NCBI GenBank assembly: GCA_009783975.1
Contig: WRCL01000074.1
Coordinates: 1 to 7,885, forward strand
DNA length: 7,885 nt
Source: Micrococcales bacterium
Lineage (GTDB): Bacteria; Actinomycetota; Actinomycetes; Actinomycetales; Cellulomonadaceae
Direction: 5' to 3'
Part shown: positions 1 through 5,637 of the stretch, one piece after another
Numbering within the stretch: the stretch's first letter is position 1
Layout of the letters: each line of letters begins with the position of its first letter
Position numbers and translations under genes: made by a program
The notes under the pieces: generated by a model
What the model was told of the DNA's origin: nothing
Database searches by the model: none
Seen by the model: only the letters and a program-made list of their open reading frames with translations

Positions 1-201
1 CAAGGTCTGCTGCACCAGCTCGCACGCTTGGTGCTCGTCACCGGTCAGGTGCCAGGCGGTGCGCTTGAGCGCCACCAGGGCCGTTGTGGCGAACTGTGTG
101 AACTCATCCTCGCGGCGCTGCGACCCGCGCCCGGCCGCCACCATGGCCTCGTTCCCGGTCACGACGGTCTCCTCGTCGGCCACAGCACTGCTCGCGCTCA
201 T
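1..201 (-). CDS. ECF/SigE-family RNA polymerase sigma factor, N-terminal part (3' end outside the window)
   Basis: The reading frame is open from an ATG at 201 to the left edge, giving 67 residues with no stop. After a variable N-terminus of about 30 residues comes DEFTQFATTALVALKRTAWHLTGDEHQACELVQQTL (residues about 32-67, split here only by description), which resembles region 2 of SigE-family ECF sigma factors: an F-x-x-F start, a 'LLRTAYLLTGD'-like helix, then a helix ending 'ELVQQTL'. Such proteins bind core RNA polymerase and direct it to stress or envelope promoters. Regions 2.3-4 lie outside the window, so the subgroup cannot be named. The next in-frame ATG is internal, and no good Shine-Dalgarno sequence is visible, only a GGGG just before the start. 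The lipoprotein gene ends 81 bp upstream on the same strand, so the two may be co-transcribed. The family assignment rests on the fragment alone. Confidence 0.72.
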   Translation of the reverse strand, partial: MSASSAVADEETVVTGNEAMVAAGRGSQRREDEFTQFATTALVALKRTAWHLTGDEHQACELVQQTL

Positions 202-230
202 GCCCCATGACACCACCGAGGACCCCGATA

Positions 231-236
231 GGTTCC
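231..236 (-). promoter_or_regulatory. Possible ECF-type -35 element (GGAACC) upstream of the sigma gene
   Basis: GGAACC on the minus strand lies 29 bases before the ATG at 201. Many ECF sigma factors recognise a GGAAC-type -35 and transcribe their own genes. With a usual spacer the start of transcription would fall at or within a few bases of the ATG. No convincing CGTT-type -10 is seen (the sequence there is GGTGTC), so this is weak. Confidence 0.25.
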
Positions 237-282
237 ACGTTCAGCAAAACTTGTGGTCCACCTGCAACGACACGCTGACGGA

Positions 283-993
283 CTACATCCCAGAGCCGAC
301 GTAGGCTTTGCAGCGTCTGGGTTTGGCGCTCAGGGTGGGGTCGGAGGCGACCTCGAGCACGGTGGAGGCGGCGATGGGCTCGGGGTAGACGCTGTCGCCG
401 CCGATGATGGTCCCTGAGCCGTCCCAGCACACAACACCGACACGGGCGTCGTCGACGACCTGCGCGTCACGGTTCCTGAGCATGAACCGCACTTCCCAGT
501 AGCCCTCGGCGTCGCCAGGCTTGATCGTGCCGGTGACGACCCCGATGTTGCCCGGAGGGTTGTCGGCGAAATCGCCGTTGTCCTCGATGAGCAGGGTCGC
601 TTCGAGCGAGGCGACATGCACGTCCTCGGAGGCGAGCACGGCGAAAGCGGTGACTGCGAGCTCTTGGTCTGCCCAGCTGAAGTGCTCAGCCTGGGTGACC
701 GACTCCACGACCGCACCGTCGTCGTCGGTGAAGTCGAAGGTGACTGTGACGGTCGCACCGCCGCGACCTGAGGTGTTCTTCACGATTGCCACACCCAGGG
801 CGTACTGGCCGCGCTGGCCGAACCCGGTCTCGACGAGCTTGCCGCCGGTGCCGTCCCCAGTGTCCACGGGGTCGACACGCAGGTCGCCTGAACCGCTGGA
901 GCTGCACGCCGCGAACGATGCTGCAAGGACCGCAGTGGCCACCAACACCACGCACTGTGCGAATCTCGACCTCACGCCTGTTGCACGCATCAC
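283..993 (-). CDS. Secreted lipoprotein with two tandem FxLYD-like beta domains, function unknown
   Basis: 236 residues. The N-terminus shows a basic start (R3, R8, R10), a hydrophobic stretch at about 13-28 and a lipobox ending A28-A29-C30 followed by a Ser/Gly-rich tether. It should therefore be exported, lipidated on C30 and held on the outer face of the membrane. After the tether come two similar beta-rich units, about 52-136 and 149-232. Each has an aromatic and hydrophobic strand, an 'N-x-S/D' turn and a 'D-x-D/S-G' hairpin (VKNTSG with DDDGAVV; LRNRDA with WDGSGTII). This pattern resembles FxLYD-type domains, but similarity was judged by eye. C189 and C228 in the second unit could form a disulfide. 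Translation starts at GTG 993 or the adjoining ATG 990. There is no Shine-Dalgarno sequence, which fits a leaderless mRNA. The sigma factor gene follows in the same direction, so a role in envelope sensing is possible but not shown. Confidence 0.75.
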   Translation of the reverse strand: MMRATGVRSRFAQCVVLVATAVLAASFAACSSSGSGDLRVDPVDTGDGTGGKLVETGFGQRGQYALGVAIVKNTSGRGGATVTVTFDFTDDDGAVVESVTQAEHFSWADQELAVTAFAVLASEDVHVASLEATLLIEDNGDFADNPPGNIGVVTGTIKPGDAEGYWEVRFMLRNRDAQVVDDARVGVVCWDGSGTIIGGDSVYPEPIAASTVLEVASDPTLSAKPRRCKAYVGSGM

Positions 994-999
994 GTCGGG

Positions 1000-1005
1000 A
1001 GGGTA
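1000..1005 (-). promoter_or_regulatory. Candidate -10 element (TACCCT) of the lipoprotein gene, leaderless geometry
   Basis: On the minus strand TACCCT fits the actinobacterial TANNNT -10. Six bases (CCCGAC) separate it from the GTG at 993, so transcription would start at or next to the first base of the start codon. No Shine-Dalgarno sequence is present between them. The -35 is poor (CTGACG, 19 bp upstream). Confidence 0.45.
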
Positions 1006-1115
1006 GCACCCGGCCGGGACGTGGCGTCAGGCCGTTGGGGGCCTTCACCTCATCTGCTGACCGCACAGGGGCCAAAATGCCCGTGATACGGCATCTGCGC
1101 AGGCTGCGACGCTAC

Positions 1116-1190
1116 GGGCTCGCCGATCAACAACCAAGTCATGTGCGCAGCCCGGGCACGCACATGACCAGGTAGTGGATCGGCGAGCCC
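1116..1190 (-). terminator. Long two-part hairpin directly after glgA
   Basis: The outer arms 1116-1128 (GGGCTCGCCGATC) and 1178-1190 are perfect 13-bp inverted repeats. The inner arms 1138-1147 (GTCATGTGCG) and 1159-1168 are perfect 10-bp inverted repeats. Between them lie 9-base segments on each side that pair only in part, and the 11-base loop contains GCCCGGGC. The structure begins at the last base of the glgA stop codon TAG (1192-1190 on minus). No T-run follows, which is common for actinobacterial terminators. It most likely ends glgA transcription and separates it from the downstream lipoprotein promoter. A small inserted element is an alternative, because TA flanks both ends at 1113-1114 and 1191-1192. 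Confidence 0.7.
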
Positions 1191-2407
1191 TAACCAAGCA
1201 CGCCCCGGTACACCTCGAGGGTGCGTTCGCCGATGACGTCCCACGAGAAGTGGTCTTCGACGCGCTGGCGCCCGGCGGCGCCCCAGCGACGGGCGCGTTC
1301 GGCGTCGCTCACAGCGTCGGTCAACGCGGCGGCAAGGTCGGCGACGAAGGTCTGCGGGTGCAGGGGTGTTCCGGTCCCGTCGTCGGTCTGCTCGATGGGG
1401 ACCAGCAGACCGGTCTGGCCGTCGACGACGACCTCAGGGATACCCCCGGTCGCGGTACCGACAACAGGCAGCCCCACAGCCATGGCTTCGAGGTTGACGA
1501 TCCCCAGTGGTTCGTACACCGACGGGCACACGAACACGGTGCACGCGGCGAGCACCGAGACCAGCTCGTCACGGGGCAGCATCCGCTCGATCCACACCAC
1601 ACCAGAACGTTTCGTGGCAAGGCCTGCGACAAGCTCTTGGACCTCGGTGGCGATCTGAGGGGTGTCCGGCGCCCCGGCGCACAGCACGAGCTGGACGTCG
1701 TCGGGCAACAGCTCGGCGGCACGCAGGAAGTACGGCAGGCCTTTTTGCCGTGTGATCCGCCCGACGAACACCACAGCGGGCCGGTCGGGGTCGACGCCAA
1801 GCGCCCGGGCACGGCTCTGGGACGCGTCGGTGTCGCCTGGACGGGCCCACCCGTCCAGGTCGATGCCGTTGTGCACGACGACGACGTCGTCGGGGTCGAC
1901 GAACGGGTAGACACGCAAGATGTCGGCGCGCATCCCGGCAGACACGGCGACGACCCGAGCGGCACCGGCGTAGGCGGTGCGCTCAGCCCAGCTCGACAGG
2001 GCATACCCGCCGCCGAGCTGTTCGGCCTTCCACGGGCGCAACGGTTCGAGGCTGTGGGCGGTGAGGATGTGCGGCACGTCGTACCGCACCCCGGCGAGGT
2101 GCCCGGCAAGGTTGGCGTACCACGTGTGCGAGTGCACGAGGTCTGGGCCGGCACCTGGGACCGCACCGACCCCGGCGACCATCGCGAGGTCCACGCCGAA
2201 GGTGGCCAGGGCGGCGTCGCCGGGCAGCTGGTCGTACCCGTGGACCCACAGGTCGTCACGGGCCCCGTCAAAACAGTGGACCTGCACGTCGACACCCGGG
2301 CCTGCGGCACCAGGGCTGCGCAGCACCCGGACCAGCTCGGCGACGTGCACCCCGGCCCCTCCGTAGATCTTGGGCGGGTACTCGCGGGTCATCAGGTCGA
2401 CGCGCAA
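1190..2407 (-). CDS. glgA: GT4 glycogen synthase / alpha-maltose-1-phosphate synthase (actinobacterial GlgA/GlgM type)
   Basis: 405 residues, close to the usual length of the actinobacterial family. The protein transfers glucose from ADP-glucose to an alpha-glucan. In mycobacteria the homologue mainly makes maltose-1-phosphate from ADP-glucose and glucose-1-phosphate, feeding the GlgE route. Visible landmarks are TREYPPKIYGGAGVH (7-21, N-terminal glycine loop), VHSHTW (91-96), LTAHSLEPLRPWK (115-127), the donor-phosphate pair R217 and K222 in GRITRQKG, and the GT4 E-x7-E motif E299...E307 in YEPLGIVNLEAMA. The GT5 signature KTGGL of enteric GlgA is absent. The start is TTG at 2407. A GGAGG (2413-2417) lies 5 bases upstream, and the resulting MRV...TREYPP N-terminus matches the family better than the ATG at 2392. 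It diverges from glgC, its substrate supplier. Which of the two reactions dominates cannot be told from sequence. Confidence 0.93.
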   Translation of the reverse strand: MRVDLMTREYPPKIYGGAGVHVAELVRVLRSPGAAGPGVDVQVHCFDGARDDLWVHGYDQLPGDAALATFGVDLAMVAGVGAVPGAGPDLVHSHTWYANLAGHLAGVRYDVPHILTAHSLEPLRPWKAEQLGGGYALSSWAERTAYAGAARVVAVSAGMRADILRVYPFVDPDDVVVVHNGIDLDGWARPGDTDASQSRARALGVDPDRPAVVFVGRITRQKGLPYFLRAAELLPDDVQLVLCAGAPDTPQIATEVQELVAGLATKRSGVVWIERMLPRDELVSVLAACTVFVCPSVYEPLGIVNLEAMAVGLPVVGTATGGIPEVVVDGQTGLLVPIEQTDDGTGTPLHPQTFVADLAAALTDAVSDAERARRWGAAGRQRVEDHFSWDVIGERTLEVYRGVLG

Positions 2408-2412
2408 CGGGG

Positions 2413-2417
2413 CCTCC
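2413..2417 (-). promoter_or_regulatory. Shine-Dalgarno GGAGG fixing the TTG start of glgA
   Basis: GGAGG on the minus strand with a 5-base spacer (CCCCG) to TTG 2407. It supports the TTG over the in-frame ATG at 2392, for which this site would be 20 bases away. Confidence 0.75.
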
Positions 2418-2434
2418 GCAGGTCGGGGTCAGTC

Positions 2435-2445
2435 ACTACGGTAGT
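2435..2445 (-). promoter_or_regulatory. Candidate glgA -10 (TACCGT) inside a perfect dyad
   Basis: On the minus strand TACCGT (2443-2438) fits TANNNT and would give a leader of about 24 bases carrying the GGAGG site. It sits within ACTAC-G-GTAGT, a perfect 5-bp dyad around one base, so a regulator bound here would cover the -10. No good -35 is visible. Confidence 0.35.
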
Positions 2446-2512
2446 CGAACGCGCGCTGCACGCCCGCCGGCGCCCACAGTGAAACCCCACGGTGACCACA
2501 TGCTGGCTGCCG

Positions 2513-2541
2513 TGCACAAGTGGGCCTCGTCGGTCTAGGGT
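2513..2541 (+). promoter_or_regulatory. Candidate glgC promoter, leaderless geometry
   Basis: TGCACA (2513-2518, four of six matches to TTGACA), a 17-bp spacer, then TAGGGT (2536-2541), a good TANNNT -10. Six bases separate the -10 from ATG 2548, so the mRNA should start at or beside the A of the start codon. The upstream sequence has no convincing Shine-Dalgarno site. Confidence 0.5.
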
Positions 2542-2547
2542 TGGGTA

Positions 2548-3792
2548 ATGCGAGCAATGCCGCGGGTCCTTGCCATCGTCCTCGCTGGTGGAGAGGGCAA
2601 GCGGCTCATGCCGCTGACGACCCACCGCGCCAAACCAGCCGTCCCGTTCGGCGGGATCTACCGCTTGGTGGACTTCGCCCTGTCGAACGTCATCAACTCT
2701 CAGTATCTGCACGTCATCGTGCTCACCCAGTACAAGTCTCACTCCCTGGACCGCCACGTGTCCAAGACGTGGCGGATGTCGGCGATCCTCGGCAACTACG
2801 TCGCCGCCGTGCCTGCGCAGCAGCGGGTCGGCAAGCACTGGTACCTGGGCAGCGCCGACGCGATCTACCAGGGTCTGAACATCATCGAAGACGAACGTCC
2901 GGACTACGTCGTCGTGGTCGGTGCTGACCACGTCTACCGGATGGACTTCTCCCAGATGATGGACGCCCACATCGAGTCTGGTGCCGAGCTCACCGTCGCC
3001 GGGATCCGCCAGCCGATCGAGATGGCCGACCAGTTCGGCGTCATCGAGACCGCTGCTGACGACCCGACGAAGATCGCCGCGTTCCGCGAGAAACCGTCGG
3101 ACCCGGTCGGCCTGCCCGACTCCCCCGGCGAGGTCCTCGCCTCGATGGGCAACTACATCTTCAACGCAGACGCCCTGGTGGCGGCTGTGTCTGCTGATGC
3201 GGGCAACCCCGGCTCGCTGCACGACATGGGCGGCGACATCGTCCCGGCCTTCGTCGAACGTGGCACCGCTGGGGTGTACGACTTCATCCGCAACAACGTG
3301 CCCGGTTCGACCCCACGCGACCAGGACTACTGGCGTGACGTGGGGACGATCGACGCCTACTACGACGCGAACCAGGACCTCATCGCGATCGAGCCGGTGT
3401 TCAACCTGTACAACAGCGCGTGGCCTTTGCACGCGGGCAACGTCGGGCTCCCCCCGGCGAAGTTCGTCCACGCCGGTGCCGGACGCCTGGGCCACGCGGC
3501 AGACTCGATCGTCTCCAACGGCACCGTTGTCTCTGGTGCGACGGTCACCGGGTCTGTCGTCTCCCCCGGCTGCCGGCTGCACTCGTGGGCGCAGGTCGCC
3601 GACTCGGTGCTGTTCGACGGGGTCATCGTCCAGCGCTACGCCCAGATACACCGGGCGATCGTCGACAAGTACGTCACCGTGCCCGAACGCTGCCGTATCG
3701 GGCTGGACCGCGAGCACGACCTGGCCCGCGGGTTCACCGTCACCGACTCAGGGATCACGGTCGTGCCCAAGGGGGCGGTCTTCACCGAGTAG
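2548..3792 (+). CDS. glgC: Glucose-1-phosphate adenylyltransferase (ADP-glucose pyrophosphorylase)
   Basis: 414 residues, full length for GlgC. It makes ADP-glucose and pyrophosphate from glucose-1-phosphate and ATP in the cytosol, the committed step of glycogen and GlgE-type alpha-glucan synthesis. The nucleotidyltransferase domain shows LAGGEGKRL (12-20), [10 protein letters not shown] (27-36), [11 protein letters not shown] (98-108), GADHVYRMD (125-133, with metal-binding D127), FREKP (179-183, glucose-1-phosphate contact K182), SMGNYIF (199-205), DMGGDIVP (227-234) and [12 protein letters not shown] (261-272). From about 300 a left-handed beta-helix follows, where allosteric effectors bind in this family. 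ATG 2548 is preferred to ATG 2557 because homologues such as mycobacterial GlgC begin similarly (MRxxPxVLxIVLAGG) and because it fits the leaderless promoter. The gene diverges from glgA and its stop TAG abuts a 27-bp hairpin. Confidence 0.97.
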   Translation: MRAMPRVLAIVLAGGEGKRLMPLTTHRAKPAVPFGGIYRLVDFALSNVINSQYLHVIVLTQYKSHSLDRHVSKTWRMSAILGNYVAAVPAQQRVGKHWYLGSADAIYQGLNIIEDERPDYVVVVGADHVYRMDFSQMMDAHIESGAELTVAGIRQPIEMADQFGVIETAADDPTKIAAFREKPSDPVGLPDSPGEVLASMGNYIFNADALVAAVSADAGNPGSLHDMGGDIVPAFVERGTAGVYDFIRNNVPGSTPRDQDYWRDVGTIDAYYDANQDLIAIEPVFNLYNSAWPLHAGNVGLPPAKFVHAGAGRLGHAADSIVSNGTVVSGATVTGSVVSPGCRLHSWAQVADSVLFDGVIVQRYAQIHRAIVDKYVTVPERCRIGLDREHDLARGFTVTDSGITVVPKGAVFTE

Positions 3793-3863
3793 AGACCGTC
3801 GCAAGACAGTGGGAAGACAATGGGGACGGTTCCTGCTGTCTTCCCACTGTCTTGCGACGGTCT
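3793..3863. terminator. Perfect 27-bp inverted repeat, bidirectional terminator between glgC and the ParA-like gene
   Basis: Arms 3793-3819 and 3837-3863 are exact reverse complements over 27 bp, with a 17-base loop (3820-3836). The first arm starts on the base after the glgC stop TAG (3790-3792). The other end lies 12 bp from the ParA-like stop (3878-3876 on minus). No T-run follows on either strand. The position between convergent genes fits a shared terminator that also stops antisense transcription. Confidence 0.85.
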
Positions 3864-3875
3864 TCCCGCTGGCGT

Positions 3876-5384
3876 TCAGAAACCGGTGGCGACCATCGCG
3901 GCAGCGTGGACCCACGCGTCGCGGGTCTCGCGCGCCAGGCTCGACCAGCGCATATGGCCTTCGACCATATGCGGGTCGTAGGGGATGACGGCGGTCGCGC
4001 GGACCAGACCCTCAAATCCCCGGGCGATCTCCAGCGCTGGGCCCAGGCCCCGGCGGGGGTCGGCCTGGGAGACGATGACCACGGCGTTGGTCGCCAGGGT
4101 GTAGCCGTGCTCAGAGCTGCGTGACAGCTCGGTGAGCAGCAGCCGGCCGGCTTCGGCCCACTCCCGGCGGGCCAAGGTGGGCACGACGAGCTGGGTGGCG
4201 AGCTCGACCATGTGCTGCCACACCGGGGAGGTCTCGTCGTTGCCAGAGTCGAACACGAGCAGCCGGTAGTACTTGGCGAGCACCCGCACGACGGCGTCGA
4301 ACTCCTCGGCGGTGAACGGTGGGCCCAGGCGTTCAGGTTTGGACCGTAAGACGTCGTAGCGGTCTTCGGTCTGGTGGTGCAAGAACGCGGCGAGCTGTGA
4401 GGCGCTCGCGTCGGAGGTGAGCAGACGCTCGACATGCGGCAGAAGGTCGGTGACGCTCGCGTCGTGGGGCCCTTGTTCGGTGCGCCACGGCAGCGTGCCG
4501 CGTGTCGGGTTGTTGTCGACCGCGGCGACCCCGCCACCACCATGCCGGGCGAACGCCGCGGCCAGGCCGATCGTCGTCGGTGTCTTGCACGCTGAGCCTT
4601 TGGCGTTGGCGACCGCGACGGTGCGCAGGCCCGGCCAGTGCTGGGAGACGATGCGCACGGCCCGGCGCAGGCCCACCTCGGTGCTCGTCGGCGCGAAGCT
4701 CATCCCGAGCCGGTTGGCTGCCCCGCGCCACCCGGTACGCGCCGGGTCGGTCGCCGGTTCGGTGACCAAGAACGTGGGCACCGGGGTCCGTGCGGCCACG
4801 GGGGTGCGCGGGAGCATCGACACCTGCGGCCCCCGGTGGACCGAACGACGGTCAGGTTCGGCCGGCTCCACCGCGGGCAGCACCGGACGGCGCACCGGCT
4901 GGGCAGGGCGGGCGACTGGAGCCCACCCCTGAGGCGGACGGCGTTCGGCGCTCTGGGCCGGGACCGCGGGCTGGGCGGGTCGTGCGACCGGGGTCCACCC
5001 CTCGGCCCGGCGGCGTTCGACGCTCTGGGCCGCTGGCTGGGCAGGGACCGGTGGCGGGGCCACGGCTGGGGGTGCCGCACGTCGCCCTGGCTGGACGGGT
5101 CTGGCCGCTGGGGCGACGACGACGTCTTCGATGCTCCCGGTCGCGGTGACGGCGACCATCATCGCGCCGTTCTCCGGGTCGTCGACATGGGCGACGACCC
5201 GGTCGTGCCCGCTTTGGTGGGCGACGGCGGCAACTGCGGCGACGAGCTGGCGCCGCGCGTCGTAGAGGTTGACCGGAGCGTCGGACGGGCCGGCGACGGT
5301 GACCGGCTTCTCGTCGACCATGAGCGTCAGGCTCCCGTCGCGCTCGATCACCCCACGCACCTCGGGCACAAAGGTCGCCGTCAT
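3876..5384 (-). CDS. ParA/MinD-like P-loop ATPase with N-terminal domain and proline-rich linker
   Basis: 502 residues. ATG 5384 is preferred over upstream codons because AGGGAGG lies 6 bases before it. Residues 1-90 form a small alpha/beta region of unknown function (starts MTATFVPEVRG). Residues 91-205 are rich in Pro, Ala and Arg, with a 24-residue tandem repeat. Residues 240-502 form the ParA/MinD-type domain: a deviant P-loop KGSACKTPTT (262-271), VDNNPTRGTL (289-298, the switch-I/A' region) and YRLLVFDSGNDE (373-384, Walker B). Relatives usually read PKGGxGKTPTT, so G264S and the G-to-C change at 266 are unusual. No ParB gene or parS-like site is nearby, so this is not the chromosome-segregation ParA. 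It resembles orphan actinobacterial MinD-like proteins, including EspI-like ones, whose partners are mostly unknown. Monocistronic by context. Confidence 0.82.
   Translation of the reverse strand: MTATFVPEVRGVIERDGSLTLMVDEKPVTVAGPSDAPVNLYDARRQLVAAVAAVAHQSGHDRVVAHVDDPENGAMMVAVTATGSIEDVVVAPAARPVQPGRRAAPPAVAPPPVPAQPAAQSVERRRAEGWTPVARPAQPAVPAQSAERRPPQGWAPVARPAQPVRRPVLPAVEPAEPDRRSVHRGPQVSMLPRTPVAARTPVPTFLVTEPATDPARTGWRGAANRLGMSFAPTSTEVGLRRAVRIVSQHWPGLRTVAVANAKGSACKTPTTIGLAAAFARHGGGGVAAVDNNPTRGTLPWRTEQGPHDASVTDLLPHVERLLTSDASASQLAAFLHHQTEDRYDVLRSKPERLGPPFTAEEFDAVVRVLAKYYRLLVFDSGNDETSPVWQHMVELATQLVVPTLARREWAEAGRLLLTELSRSSEHGYTLATNAVVIVSQADPRRGLGPALEIARGFEGLVRATAVIPYDPHMVEGHMRWSSLARETRDAWVHAAAMVATGF
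4899..5024 (-). repeat. 72-bp tandem repeat (about 1.8 copies) coding the linker of the ParA-like protein
   Basis: Residues 121-144 and 145-162 repeat in phase with a 24-residue period: SVERRRAEGWTPVARPAQP, then SAERRPPQGWAPVARPAQP. The DNA copies are also alike (for example GACGCTCTGGGCCG and GGCGCTCTGGGCCG on the plus strand), pointing to internal duplication rather than composition bias alone. Confidence 0.7.
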
Positions 5385-5390
5385 GCCCAG

Positions 5391-5397
5391 CCTCCCT
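5391..5397 (-). promoter_or_regulatory. Shine-Dalgarno AGGGAGG fixing the start of the ParA-like gene
   Basis: AGGGAGG on the minus strand with a 6-base spacer to ATG 5384. An open frame continues upstream to a codon at 5453, but that start has no comparable site. Confidence 0.75.
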
Positions 5398-5493
5398 GGG
5401 TCTCGCGGGGTTCGCCAAGCGGCCTGGTCTGGGTGACTGCCCAGGTCAACCATGGCAACCTGGTCCTGGCAGCCGGCCGGAGAGAGGCTGTCA

Positions 5494-5521
5494 TCACAGT
5501 CATGTGACTAAGGTTACTCAC
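5494..5521 (-). promoter_or_regulatory. Two overlapping dyads in the upstream region of the ParA-like gene
   Basis: TCACA-GTCA-TGTGA (5494-5507) overlaps GTGA-C-TAA-GG-TTA-C-TCAC (5504-5521). On the minus strand the second holds TAACCT, a possible TANNNT -10. The rest of the 253-bp gap between this gene and the DUF1015 gene shows only short, weak hairpins (such as CTGGG-6-CCCAG at 5428-5443) and no gene. Confidence 0.35.
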
Positions 5522-5637
5522 GATCGTCGCCGACCATGCGACGAACACGCACCACGGTGTGCCGGCGGCCATATCGGCGCGTTCCACGCGGTATTCCCTG
5601 CGCGCACATTATCGACGATTATGGACGTCGGTGCAGG

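Noticed and set aside
1175..2482. Long plus-strand open frame (about 435 codons) opposite glgA
   Set aside because: It is antisense to a clearly recognisable glgA. Its translation is rich in Gly, Asp and Arg with no family resemblance, as expected from high-GC codon bias.
2392..3717. Long minus-strand open frame (about 441 codons) opposite glgC
   Set aside because: Antisense shadow of glgC, whose motifs are all in the plus frame.
3793..3863. Perfect 27-bp inverted repeat as ends of an insertion sequence
   Set aside because: The 17-base interior is too small to hold anything, there is no target duplication, and the position between convergent genes fits a terminator.
5494..5507. CRP/cAMP-receptor site
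   Set aside because: The half-sites are in the reverse order (TCACA-N4-TGTGA, not TGTGA-N6-TCACA) and the spacing is wrong.
3876..5637. Chromosome partition locus (parABS)
   Set aside because: No ParB gene and no parS-like TGTTTCACGTGAAACA sequence are seen, and the ATPase has a long extra N-terminal region and an altered P-loop.
5385..5637. Riboswitch or small RNA in the 253-bp gap
   Set aside because: Only short hairpins with 4-5 bp stems are visible, with no known aptamer core or paired terminator.
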